Origin: Sulfurovum sp.
Lineage (GTDB): Bacteria > Campylobacterota > Campylobacteria > Campylobacterales > Sulfurovaceae
NCBI GenBank assembly: GCA_027063305.1
Contig: JAMORY010000013.1
Coordinates: 1 to 64,000, forward strand
Direction: 5' to 3'
Length of the DNA stretch: 64,000 nt
The translations under genes were made by a program, and so were the position numbers. Of the stretch, positions 51,756 to 59,996 are shown one piece after another (the first letter of the stretch is position 1; the number at the start of each line of letters is the position of its first letter). Below the pieces are notes generated by a model. That model was given only the letters and a program-made list of their open reading frames with translations. It ran no database searches and was not told the origin of the DNA.

Positions 51756-52409
51756 ATGGCAAAAGAGCAAACACAACACGCCCTCACTACCGCCCAAGAG
51801 AACGCGCAGTATGAAAAAGAGATCACCCAACATGTCACGATGGCACTGGGAAAGATGGAGCATGCCTACCAAGCGCGCATCAGTGCCTTTGCCGATGAGT
51901 TGCATCACCTCAATGCCTTCATCGACAAGCTCACCCAAGAGATCCAACTCCTGGAAGAGGCAAAACAAGATAAAGAACAGGCTGTCGATATTCTGACACG
52001 AGAGATAGACTCGGAGATGAAGTTCCTTGAACGTATGACACAGCAGTTCTTGAAAAAAGCGGAGGTGACCGCAGAGCTTAAAAGCGAGCTTTCCGCCATT
52101 GACAACCATGAGAGCACCCATCTTCTCCGTTCCCGTCATCTCATCTTAAAAGAGTTCACCAAAGAGATAGAAGAGACAGAGATCACCCTTTTACAAAAAG
52201 AGCTTGAGAAACAGAACCGAGAACTTGAACTCGAACCGCAAAGACAGCAGATACGCGCACTCAAACACCAGATCAACGAGCTTCAGGCACAAAAACGCTA
52301 CATCGAATCTTCGGGTATGCATAAACTCTCAAGCCACTCCGCCCTCCCTGCACAAACTACACAGAACCCTGAGAACGGGGAGAGTGTGATCGACACCGAT
52401 GTAGACTGA
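51756..52409 (+). CDS. Soluble coiled-coil protein inside the cobalamin operon
   Basis: The 217-residue protein is nearly all coiled coil, with many EK/EL heptads (ELHHLNAFIDKLTQEIQLLE, KELEKQNRELELEPQRQQIR), and a short disordered C-terminal tail. It has no membrane helix or cysteine-rich motif. ATG 51756 follows CTGGAGG. Its proximity to the anchored coiled coil (one base apart) suggests the two form a membrane-attached complex. Function unknown; the overlap with the cob operon hints at a scaffolding or unrelated passenger role. Confidence 0.65.
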   Translation: MAKEQTQHALTTAQENAQYEKEITQHVTMALGKMEHAYQARISAFADELHHLNAFIDKLTQEIQLLEEAKQDKEQAVDILTREIDSEMKFLERMTQQFLKKAEVTAELKSELSAIDNHESTHLLRSRHLILKEFTKEIEETEITLLQKELEKQNRELELEPQRQQIRALKHQINELQAQKRYIESSGMHKLSSHSALPAQTTQNPENGESVIDTDVD

Positions 52410-52417
52410 TCGGAGCG

Positions 52418-53383
52418 ATGTATCCTCTTCTTGGGCTCATTGCCTACATTATAGACCACATATTCGGAGAATTCCGCTTCATTCGCCATCCTGTCATCAT
52501 GATGGGCGACTATATCAAATGGTTTGAACAAAAGTTCTATGCCAACAGCATCTTAAGAGGTGTTCTTTTAACGCTCTCTCTTCTTGCTTTGGTCTATGCT
52601 CTCTCTTATGGTTTCATGGTATTCTTATCAGAATTGACACCCCCTGACCTACAGGTATGGATAGCAAGTATCATCGCTTCAACGACCATCGCTTCAAAAA
52701 TGCTCTTTGATTCGGTCAAAGAGATCATCACAGAGCCAAAGAAGATAGCCTACCTTGTCAGCCGTGATACGCAGTCACTTAGTCCCTCTGACATCAACAA
52801 AGCTGCTATCGAAACCTATGCCGAAAACCTTAGTGACGGTGTTATCGCCCCACTCTTCTACCTGCTTCTCTTTGGACTTCCGGGTGCCTTTGTCTATAAA
52901 GCCATCAATACACTTGACTCGATGGTCGGGTATAGAAATAAGCGGTATGAGAAATTTGGGAAGTTTTCCGCAAGGCTGGATGATGTGGCAAACTTCATAC
53001 CCGCACGGATCACGGCGGTATTAATCGTGTTATTGACACCCAAAAGGGCAGATGTAGAATCTACCCCTACAAATAACAAAAGCATTACAAAGCAACACAT
53101 ACATTCACACCTCACTCCTCACTCCTCACTCCTCACTAAAGTTTTCCGCAATGGAAAACTACATAAAAGTCCCAACGCCGGCTATCCCATCTCCGCTGCG
53201 GCATATGCCCTTGGTATTAGACTCGGCGGTCCCACTTCCTATTTCGGAAAGATCGTTCCTAAGACATACTTCGGAGAAGGCAGAGAGAATATTACCACTC
53301 AAGATATTGAAAATGCACTCAAATTACAGCCAAGATTGGCTATAGTCATCATCCTACTTTTGATCACAGGAGCATTGATATGA
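52418..53383 (+). CDS. cbiB: Adenosylcobinamide-phosphate synthase
   Basis: CbiB is a membrane enzyme joining aminopropanol phosphate to adenosylcobyric acid. The 321-residue protein shows IDHIFGEFRFIRHPVIMMG, LVSRDTQSLSPSDINKAAIE, ETYAENLSDGVIAPLFYLLL, YKAINTLDSMVGYRNKRYEK and SPNAGYPISAAAYALGIRLG. Between about residues 208 and 248, where Salmonella CbiB has a shorter loop, lie a REP-like hairpin, a 7-bp repeat array and a GGAAAACT palindrome, adding about 20 residues. The frame stays open. It overlaps cobS by 4 bases. Confidence 0.9.
   Translation: MYPLLGLIAYIIDHIFGEFRFIRHPVIMMGDYIKWFEQKFYANSILRGVLLTLSLLALVYALSYGFMVFLSELTPPDLQVWIASIIASTTIASKMLFDSVKEIITEPKKIAYLVSRDTQSLSPSDINKAAIETYAENLSDGVIAPLFYLLLFGLPGAFVYKAINTLDSMVGYRNKRYEKFGKFSARLDDVANFIPARITAVLIVLLTPKRADVESTPTNNKSITKQHIHSHLTPHSSLLTKVFRNGKLHKSPNAGYPISAAAYALGIRLGGPTSYFGKIVPKTYFGEGRENITTQDIENALKLQPRLAIVIILLLITGALI
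53046..53070. repeat. REP-like hairpin inserted in cbiB
   Basis: GGGCAGAT-GTAGA-ATCTACCC followed by CTAC resembles the other REP-like copies (29136, 30129, 49203). It is translated as part of the extra loop of CbiB. Confidence 0.65.
53111..53137. repeat. 7-bp tandem repeat (CTCACTC, about 4 copies) within cbiB
   Basis: Three perfect CTCACTC units and a six-base fourth lie in the cbiB coding sequence. The complement (GGAGTGA) differs by one base from the GGAGTTA array at 25579. Just after it, AGTTTTCC-GCAAT-GGAAAACT (53140-53160) is an 8-bp hairpin. Gain or loss of one unit would shift the cbiB frame. Confidence 0.8.
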
Positions 53384-54126
53384 GAGATTACTGGCTGGGT
53401 TTGAAGTTCATGCTCTCCTACTTTACCATCCTTCCCGTTCGATTTGACAAAAACGATGACCTCTCCAAACCACGCGTTCTTTCGTCCATGCTTCTGTTTT
53501 TCCCGCTTGGCGGGCTTCTTATCGGGAGTATGGCAGTAGGTCTTCTGCTGCTTCTCTCCCCACTCTCATGGTTAGCATGTATCGTAGCGGCAGTAGGCTA
53601 CATGATGCTCTATGGCTTTTTGCATACAGAGGCGATCATGGATGTTGCAGATGCACTTTACGCTTCTCATTCTGGTAAAGACCCCTACGCTGTTATTAAA
53701 GAACCGACCGTAGGTGCCATGGGGGTACTATGGGCTGGCGGGCTTAGCCTGCTTAAGATCACAGCGATCGTTTACCTCTTTGCGCATCAAGCCTACACAC
53801 TCTTTCTTGGCATACTCCTCATAAGCCGTTTGGGACTTCTAATGCTCTTTTACACACAAACCTTCCGTTCAACGTTCCTTACGACACTCAAACATGCATT
53901 TAGCCGTGAACATATGATCGCATCACTCATACTCTTTAGCATACTTGGCATCATATTGAACGGTTCAGGGTTTCTATTACTTCTTTTTTTGGGCTTGCTA
54001 TCAAGCTATCTTGTTACCCAATGGCTACGATATAGGCTATCATTCATCAATGGTGATGTACTCGGTACCATATTAGAGGTTACGGAGATACTTCTTCTGC
54101 TCATAGGGGCACTGATATGGCTATAA
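53380..54126 (+). CDS. cobS: Adenosylcobinamide-GDP ribazoletransferase
   Basis: CobS joins alpha-ribazole to GDP-cobinamide at the membrane. The 248-residue protein has about six to seven membrane helices, FTILPVRFDKNDD near the start and the acidic motif FLHTEAIMDVADALYASH (compare HLDGLADTADGL), then IKEPTVGAMGVLWAGGL. The DVAD aspartates match those that hold magnesium. Its start overlaps cbiB and its end overlaps cobC by 10 bases. Confidence 0.9.
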   Translation: MRDYWLGLKFMLSYFTILPVRFDKNDDLSKPRVLSSMLLFFPLGGLLIGSMAVGLLLLLSPLSWLACIVAAVGYMMLYGFLHTEAIMDVADALYASHSGKDPYAVIKEPTVGAMGVLWAGGLSLLKITAIVYLFAHQAYTLFLGILLISRLGLLMLFYTQTFRSTFLTTLKHAFSREHMIASLILFSILGIILNGSGFLLLLFLGLLSSYLVTQWLRYRLSFINGDVLGTILEVTEILLLLIGALIWL

Positions 54127-54638
54127 CCCTACTTAGGCATGCTCCATTGCATCCGCAATATCAAGGACGCTACAACGGCTGGACAGACCTTTCTATCGAC
54201 TATACACAGTTAAGTAGCACCTCTGTCGATATCCTGACCCAACACCCCTTTACCCATGTCTACAGTTCCGACCTCAAACGGTGTACCCAGACATTGACCT
54301 ATATGGGCATTACGCACTTCACGACCGATCCACACCTTCGTGAAGTACGCTTTAAAGCCCACATTGAAGGAAAGTCGTTCGATGATATCACAAAGTTAAA
54401 CAGCTATGACCCAACCTTACTTAATGATGCCGATGCATGGCACAGCTTTGTCTGCGCAGAGTCAAAAGAAGCATTTGAAAGGCGCATCTACCACTTTTTA
54501 AATACACTGCCTACCGAAGGAGAGATACTCATCTGCTCTCATGCCGGTACACTCCAAAAGATACTTGCCATTCTAGGACTTGCCAGACCCAATATCGCTT
54601 ATCTTGAAGCTATAAGGATCGAACATGGGATATCGTGA
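54117..54638 (+). CDS. cobC: Alpha-ribazole phosphatase (histidine phosphatase family)
   Basis: The 173-residue protein opens with the phosphohistidine motif ITLLRHAPLH (normally LxRHG; here RHA), followed by YQGRYNGWTDLSI, HVYSSDLKRCTQTL and the second catalytic histidine in EILICSHAGTLQKIL. Enzymes of this type remove phosphate from alpha-ribazole 5'-phosphate or adenosylcobalamin 5'-phosphate. It is the last recognised pathway gene; an 8-cysteine protein overlaps it by 14 bases. Confidence 0.85.
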   Translation: MAITLLRHAPLHPQYQGRYNGWTDLSIDYTQLSSTSVDILTQHPFTHVYSSDLKRCTQTLTYMGITHFTTDPHLREVRFKAHIEGKSFDDITKLNSYDPTLLNDADAWHSFVCAESKEAFERRIYHFLNTLPTEGEILICSHAGTLQKILAILGLARPNIAYLEAIRIEHGIS

Positions 54639-55056
54639 ATGGTTTGAACAACATGGTAAAAAACATGCGGCGATCATGGCAAAACTCACACACTTAAATG
54701 ATGAAGAGGTGATCGCGTACTTTTCTTATGATAATATGAAAGAGAAAGAGCCCGACTTCTGTCCACTCTATAAAAAAGAGAGAAAATGCCACGACATGGA
54801 AGATCTCAACTGCTATCTCTGTGCCTGCCCCCACTTCAGATTCGATGACGAAGGGTTTGAGATAAGAGAGGGTAAACCGCTAAAGAGCTACTGTAGCATC
54901 GATGCAAAGGAGGGAAAGTTCAGCGAAGGCAAAGATGCCATCCACCAAAACTGCTCATCCTGCCATATCCCTCACAAAAAAAGCTACATCAAAAAGCACT
55001 TCGACCGAGACTGGTTCCATATCATGAAAGATATCTATGACATCAAAAAGGATTAA
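54625..55056 (+). CDS. Cysteine-rich protein at the end of the cobalamin operon
   Basis: The 143-residue protein has eight cysteines at residues 46, 55, 63, 66, 68, 90, 110 and 113, the last two in QNCSSCHIPH, a CxxCH that looks like a haem motif but without a signal peptide, so an iron-sulfur or zinc site is more likely. The NCYLCACPHF centre is striking. It overlaps cobC by 14 bases, so is part of the transcript, and may be a redox factor of corrin synthesis. No family is recognised with certainty. Confidence 0.65.
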   Translation: MGYREWFEQHGKKHAAIMAKLTHLNDEEVIAYFSYDNMKEKEPDFCPLYKKERKCHDMEDLNCYLCACPHFRFDDEGFEIREGKPLKSYCSIDAKEGKFSEGKDAIHQNCSSCHIPHKKSYIKKHFDRDWFHIMKDIYDIKKD

Positions 55057-56057
55057 CAATCCCTCTTTTGTCGGCGGATCATTTCAGCCAATACCAAATA
55101 GAGCATGATAACATTTAGAATGAAGAGTATCAGTATCCACCCTTCATCTGTCTGTTTATCCAACTGTAATGCCGTCATTGAATAGATCGCTTGAAGAATG
55201 ATCAAGTAGAAAACCGTTCTTTTGGTATTGAATTCAAAGAATTGGTGCAAAATATGATGTAAATGACATTTATCTGCACAAAAAACAGGTCGTCCATGCA
55301 ATTTACGTCTAAAGAGTACGATCAATACATCCATATTCGGTACAGCTGCTAAAAAGAGAATACTGACCGCAGGAAGGTACGCTAGTGCCTTAATTGAGAG
55401 GATCGCGATCACAAACCCTAAGACCAAAGAACCGCTATCGCCCATAAAGATCGATGCAGGGTTCCAGTTAAAGAAAAGGAATGCTAAAAGTACAGAGATA
55501 AAGAATGAAGAGAGGGTCATAATGAACGTGTCATGGTGAAGATAGCCGACACTAAAGAGCGATGCGAATATCACAACCGATACACCTCCAGCCAGCCCAT
55601 CCAGACCATCGATCAAGTTCAGTGCGTTACTGAAACCAACGACTGCCAACATCGTAAAAGGTACTGCAAGCCACCCCAATGATACTTTACAACCAAAATA
55701 GGTTCCTATATCATTGATCACAATACCATCAAAATAGACCAAGAGTGTTGCAAATATGATCACCTTAAACTTCGTATTTGGAGAGGTGTCCTTATGATCA
55801 TCCAAAAATCCGACGATCAGAACCAAAACGATCGCTGTGAAGGTCCAAGAGTAATCATGTACAAGTAAAGGTGCGAAGAGTACTAAAGAGAGAAGCACCG
55901 CAGTAACGAACCCAAGACCAGCACCACGAGGAACTATACGGGTATGGCTACTACGATCATTGGGGATATCAAGAAGACCGACCTTTGGTGCGATCCTTCG
56001 CACCAAACAGATGAAAACTACACTTAATGCAAATGTAGCTAAAAATTCAAAAAACAT
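55053..56057 (-). CDS. WecA-like undecaprenyl-phosphate sugar-phosphate transferase
   Basis: The 334-residue membrane protein of glycosyltransferase family 4 transfers a sugar phosphate (usually GlcNAc-1-P) from UDP to undecaprenyl phosphate, starting an O-antigen, capsule or exopolysaccharide unit. It has about ten helices, the first cytoplasmic loop aspartates in GFLDDHKDTSPNTKF, FMLIDGLDGLAGG-like NLIDGLDGLAGGVSV, MGDSGSLVLGF and the C-terminal HGRPVFCADKCHLHHIL. It is convergent with the cysteine-rich gene, overlapping its end by 4 bases, and lies next to wza-like and wzc-like genes. Confidence 0.88.
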   Translation of the reverse strand: MFFEFLATFALSVVFICLVRRIAPKVGLLDIPNDRSSHTRIVPRGAGLGFVTAVLLSLVLFAPLLVHDYSWTFTAIVLVLIVGFLDDHKDTSPNTKFKVIIFATLLVYFDGIVINDIGTYFGCKVSLGWLAVPFTMLAVVGFSNALNLIDGLDGLAGGVSVVIFASLFSVGYLHHDTFIMTLSSFFISVLLAFLFFNWNPASIFMGDSGSLVLGFVIAILSIKALAYLPAVSILFLAAVPNMDVLIVLFRRKLHGRPVFCADKCHLHHILHQFFEFNTKRTVFYLIILQAIYSMTALQLDKQTDEGWILILFILNVIMLYLVLAEMIRRQKRDC

Positions 56058-56066
56058 TATCTACGA

Positions 56067-56819
56067 TCAATCGTTAAGATACTTCAATGTTACGAAAGGT
56101 GCTGCAATCTTTGTAATGGTCTCAAACGGTGTAGTGAAATTCGTTGATGAGATCTTAAACTCTTTCCAGTCATCCGGTTGCACATATACAATATCATTAG
56201 GACGAAGCATCAAACTTGCATAGTTCATTGTATCAAAATGTGTTAAATCCACTCGTCTTATTTGAAGTCCGTGCGAAGTATTTGACAAAATAATAATATT
56301 ATTTCTTACAGCAGAATCTGTAAGGTCCCCTGCATGTGCGATCGCTTCAAAGAGTGTCATTTTCTCTTTATCTAGGGTAATAGGACCTGGCTTATTTACT
56401 TCTCCTAAGACAAATATACGCTTATTCAATACTTCCAAATAAACAGAAGGTGTATTCAAATACTTTTTATACATTTGTGTAATCTTGTCAGCAGCCTGTG
56501 TCTGTGTTAACCCAGCAACCTTTACTTTACCGATAAGAGGTAGTGTAATATACCCTTTAGCATTGACAAGTATACCATTCTTACTCATACTTTGTCCAAG
56601 TTCACCACTACTCCCCATACTTTCTTGATTCGGATCTTTATAAAGCACTACTTCCAATCTGTCCTGTGGAAGAATACGGTACTCTATGCTTCTATCCGTT
56701 ACTTTCTGTGTTTCTATACTGTGATCTGTCTGTAGTAACTTATAGTCCTCGTTCGTACTACAACCTGAGATAAATAATCCAATTAATAACAGCCCGATCC
56801 AATAACCCAATCTCATCAT
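56067..56819 (-). CDS. Wza-like polysaccharide export lipoprotein (SLBB domain)
   Basis: The 250-residue protein begins with a lipoprotein signal (lipobox FISGC, Cys20), then a polysaccharide-export (poly_export) domain (YRILPQDRLEVVLYKDPNQE, KGYITLPLIGKVKVAGLTQT) and an SLBB-type domain (RIFVLGEVNKPGPITLDKEK). It should form the outer-membrane/periplasmic exit channel for surface polysaccharide, together with the Wzc-like kinase encoded upstream. It is shorter than E. coli Wza (about 379), like the types common outside Enterobacterales. Confidence 0.87.
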   Translation of the reverse strand: MMRLGYWIGLLLIGLFISGCSTNEDYKLLQTDHSIETQKVTDRSIEYRILPQDRLEVVLYKDPNQESMGSSGELGQSMSKNGILVNAKGYITLPLIGKVKVAGLTQTQAADKITQMYKKYLNTPSVYLEVLNKRIFVLGEVNKPGPITLDKEKMTLFEAIAHAGDLTDSAVRNNIIILSNTSHGLQIRRVDLTHFDTMNYASLMLRPNDIVYVQPDDWKEFKISSTNFTTPFETITKIAAPFVTLKYLND

Positions 56820-56871
56820 ATTCTCCTCACTTTTCCTATAATTTTGTATCTTACCATAAGTTCGTTAAAAC

Positions 56872-57615
56872 CTATTCCATTAAAGTATCATTCAATATTG
56901 TGTTATATTGCAATAACTGATGACACTCTCGAGACGACAATAGCCTTGCAAAGCTCTCAAGGTGTTTTTTATGATGGGTATCCGATCCAATAAAATCAAC
57001 TAGTCCCGCTTCAACAAGATATGTAGCCAATATTTTTGCCTGCTTCCCATAGTGACCGCCTAGTGAATTCAAATTTAGCTGAAACATTACACCAAGTTCT
57101 TTTAAACGTCCATACTCTTTTTCCGGCTCTCTAATATACCTGTATCTTTCCGGATGAGCCAATAATGGTGTAAAGCCTGCTTCACCTATAGCGAATATCA
57201 TCTCTTCAAGTTGCAGGGGTTTTGACATATACGAGGTTTCAAAAAGAATATATTTTCCATTTATGGAAAGTATATTCTCTTTTTTCATCTCATCATAGAA
57301 TTTTTCATCCAGATAGTACTCAGCCGCTGCATCTATTTCGATCTCTATACCCTCTTTTTTCACAGTATCTCTTAAAAGGTCTCGACCTTTCATAATAATC
57401 TCATAATCATTCTTATAGTAATCCGACATAATATGCGGAGTGGTTATCACCTTTTTGTATCCAAGCTCAACTAACATCTTCAGAAGAAGCATACTCTCTT
57501 CCAAAGACTTTGATCCATCATCAATTCTAGGGATCAGATGTGAATGGATATCTACACTAAATTGACATGTTGCTACTTCTTTGATCTTCTCTTTCTTTTT
57601 AAAAAAAGAGAACAT
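56872..57615 (-). CDS. CpsB/Wzb-type polymerase-histidinol-phosphatase tyrosine phosphatase
   Basis: The 247-residue protein belongs to the PHP superfamily with metal-binding motifs VDIHSHLIPRIDDGSK (about 23-38), ITTPHIMSDYY, LLAHPERYRYI and FIGSDTHHKKH. CpsB enzymes dephosphorylate the tyrosine kinase partner (CpsD or Wzc), controlling chain length and export. Its start overlaps the kinase stop by one base, an expected pairing. A 50-base gap separates it from the wza-like gene. Confidence 0.88.
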   Translation of the reverse strand: MFSFFKKKEKIKEVATCQFSVDIHSHLIPRIDDGSKSLEESMLLLKMLVELGYKKVITTPHIMSDYYKNDYEIIMKGRDLLRDTVKKEGIEIEIDAAAEYYLDEKFYDEMKKENILSINGKYILFETSYMSKPLQLEEMIFAIGEAGFTPLLAHPERYRYIREPEKEYGRLKELGVMFQLNLNSLGGHYGKQAKILATYLVEAGLVDFIGSDTHHKKHLESFARLLSSRECHQLLQYNTILNDTLME

Positions 57616-59918
57616 TATTTTTTATCCTCATCGTAATAGCCATAGCCATAACCGTAGCCATAACCGTAGCCATAGCCATAACCGTGTTTTTCCAAGTTAA
57701 CATCATTTAAAATAATCCCCAATCCTTCTATTTCCTGAAGCTTGGAAAGCTCATTAATATTTCGGACAAAGGCTTTTTTAGAGTATCCTGAACGCAATAC
57801 ATAGATACTTGTATCTGACATATGTATTAATGTTCTAGCATCTGTTACCAAACCAATTGGTGGTGTATCAAGAATAATAACATCATAGACCTCTTGAAGC
57901 TTCTCTATCACTTTTTCCATCAGTTCACTCTGTATAAGTTCACTTGGATTTGGAGGAACAGGTCCGGAAGTAATGACATCAAGATTTTCATACTGTGTAT
58001 ACTGAATCACTTCTTTCAAACTCGCACTTCCTGATAATAGTGTACTCATTCCCTGCTGGTTGGACAAACCAAACTTTTCATGCAGTGTCGGTTTTCTCAT
58101 ATCAAGGTTGATAACGATCGTTTTTTTATCTGCAATACTCATAATAGCTGCCAAATTAATACAGATTGTAGTTTTACCTTCTCCACCGATCGTTGAAGTT
58201 ACAGAGATAACATGAGACTTATCTTTTCGTATCATAAACTGTAAGTTTGTTCTTAGATTTCTAAAAGACTCAGCTACCGCAGATTTTGGAGAGAGTAGTA
58301 CTTTTAGCTTATTATGATCATCTTTCATATGAGGGATACTTCCTAATACAGGAATTTTTGTCATATGTTTAATATCTTCCTCAACTTTAATTGTGTCATC
58401 TAAGTAATTTCTTAGAAATGCTAATATTATTCCTGCAATAAGCCCCAATATAAGTCCTACTGCAATAATAAGACCTCGTTTAGGTTTAATAGGTGTTTTA
58501 GGTAAAAGAGCCATATCGATAATTCTATTTCTACTTACAGTTGAAGCTTTAATAATTGCTGTTTCGGAACGTTTTTCAAGTAGATATGAATATATTTTCT
58601 CATTTACAAGAAATTTTCGTTGAAGCTGCCCGAACATACGCTCATCAGCAGGAAGCGTATTAAGACTTTTTTGATATTTTGCAATCGATCTTTCAAGGAG
58701 GCGTTTTTTCTCATCCATACTTGCTTTTAAGTTCTTGATCGTATCAATGATCGTACGCTTCAAATAACGTATTTGCTTAGTTAGTTTTACAACGCTAGGA
58801 TAAAGCTCCGTATAATCCTCGCGCAATATTTTCTTTTGCATGATTGCATCTTGCAATGCCTTTATCTGATCACTTAGAACATCTGCACCTGTACCTAGAC
58901 CTGCAATTGAGATGGACTCTAAATGTTTACCTTTCTTTATTTGTTTATAAAGTGTATTTAGAAGTTCACTCTCAATAGATATCTCTTCCAATTTTGTTTC
59001 GGCATCACTCATTTTTGCAATGATAGACTCTGCTTTTGAACTTAAGTTTACAGTATTGGCACCTCTTTTAAACTCTTCTATCTTTACTGCCGAACTTCTT
59101 AAGTTTTGTGTGATACTTTTTAATTGTTTATCAATAAAGTCTAATTTGCGGGTTGCTTCTTTCGTTTTCTTTTCAATATTTTGCTGAATATAGGCTTCTG
59201 CCAACGCATTAGTATACTCTTGAGCACGAAGCGGTACATTATCCTCATAAGATATCTTTAAAATAGATGAATATTTAGAGGTTTGCGATGCAAGAACTTT
59301 TCCTTTTGGTCGATTATGCTTATCTACAACAAATGTATATGTACCATCCTTAAGTGGTGCTTTTCTCACAACATTTAAATGAAAATGTGCAGTAATTATA
59401 TCTTCACCATAAGGAAGGACTTTATTGTAGCTCCACTCTCTTCCTTTTTTGTCAAATGCCTTTTCAACAATAAGTCTATAGTGTTTTTTATCCACTTTTT
59501 CAATAGTAAAAGGTATACCGAATCCTTTAAGCATACCTACTTTAAACGGTGAATCTTTATAAAGTTCAATCTTTCTAAACTTTTTGGTTGTATAGTAGTG
59601 ATGACTAAAATCGACTTTATCCAAAGCTTTTTGTGCAAGAAATCGAGATTTAATGATCTCTATCTCTGTACTGGGGTTCACTACACCCGGATCCATTGCC
59701 ATACTTAGAACATCGTTACTGCTATACCCTCTTTTTTTCAAACCAACCTCAACTGTAGATGACGCCTGATAAATATTTGGTTTAAAATAAGCAATATATG
59801 CACTTACAATACCAAACATTATTATTAACAAAAGAATCATATAGCGATAACGATGTACTACCTGGAATACCTCCTTAATATCAATTTCATCATTATGATC
59901 TATTTTAGATGTATCCAT
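57615..59918 (-). CDS. Wzc-like polysaccharide co-polymerase / tyrosine autokinase
   Basis: The 767-residue protein has two membrane helices (about 30-50 and 475-495) around a large periplasmic Wzz-type domain rich in coiled coil, and a cytoplasmic BY-kinase domain: Walker A SVTSTIGGEGKTTICINLAA (about 575), Walker A' VINLDMRKPTLHEKFGL and Walker B VIILDTPPIGLVTDA. It ends in eight Gly-Tyr repeats and then YDEDKK, the tyrosine cluster used for autophosphorylation. It should set chain length and, with the Wza-like protein, export polysaccharide. The dedicated phosphatase is the next gene. Confidence 0.9.
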   Translation of the reverse strand: MDTSKIDHNDEIDIKEVFQVVHRYRYMILLLIIMFGIVSAYIAYFKPNIYQASSTVEVGLKKRGYSSNDVLSMAMDPGVVNPSTEIEIIKSRFLAQKALDKVDFSHHYYTTKKFRKIELYKDSPFKVGMLKGFGIPFTIEKVDKKHYRLIVEKAFDKKGREWSYNKVLPYGEDIITAHFHLNVVRKAPLKDGTYTFVVDKHNRPKGKVLASQTSKYSSILKISYEDNVPLRAQEYTNALAEAYIQQNIEKKTKEATRKLDFIDKQLKSITQNLRSSAVKIEEFKRGANTVNLSSKAESIIAKMSDAETKLEEISIESELLNTLYKQIKKGKHLESISIAGLGTGADVLSDQIKALQDAIMQKKILREDYTELYPSVVKLTKQIRYLKRTIIDTIKNLKASMDEKKRLLERSIAKYQKSLNTLPADERMFGQLQRKFLVNEKIYSYLLEKRSETAIIKASTVSRNRIIDMALLPKTPIKPKRGLIIAVGLILGLIAGIILAFLRNYLDDTIKVEEDIKHMTKIPVLGSIPHMKDDHNKLKVLLSPKSAVAESFRNLRTNLQFMIRKDKSHVISVTSTIGGEGKTTICINLAAIMSIADKKTIVINLDMRKPTLHEKFGLSNQQGMSTLLSGSASLKEVIQYTQYENLDVITSGPVPPNPSELIQSELMEKVIEKLQEVYDVIILDTPPIGLVTDARTLIHMSDTSIYVLRSGYSKKAFVRNINELSKLQEIEGLGIILNDVNLEKHGYGYGYGYGYGYGYGYYDEDKK
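57636..57683. repeat. Tandem repeat encoding (Gly-Tyr)8 in the Wzc-like tail
   Basis: Forty-eight bases of CATAGC/CATAAC/CGTAGC-type 6-base units (complement of GGC or GGT plus TAT or TAC) encode eight Gly-Tyr pairs at the kinase C terminus. The third-position mixture shows it is not a perfect repeat, but the unit of 6 keeps the frame during slippage, so the number of tyrosines could vary. Confidence 0.8.
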
Positions 59919-59969
59919 TGTTATCCTTAGTAAAATATAATAGGGGAGAATTTATTTGTAGAAATTGTT

Positions 59970-59991
59970 GAGTGGTAATTTCTTACCACTC
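59970..59991 (-). terminator. Hairpin between the barrel protein and the Wzc-like gene
   Basis: GAGTGGTAA and TTACCACTC form a 9-bp stem with a 4-base loop, followed on the plus strand by seven Ts. On the minus strand, where the barrel-protein gene ends at 59997, the T run is weak, so it may act mainly as a 3' stabilising structure or partial terminator. Confidence 0.6.
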
Positions 59992-59996
59992 TTTTT

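Noticed and set aside
54952-54975. Reading the CxxCH in the final operon gene as a c-type cytochrome
   Set aside because: The protein has no signal peptide or membrane helix, so periplasmic haem attachment is unlikely; six more cysteines point to another metal site.
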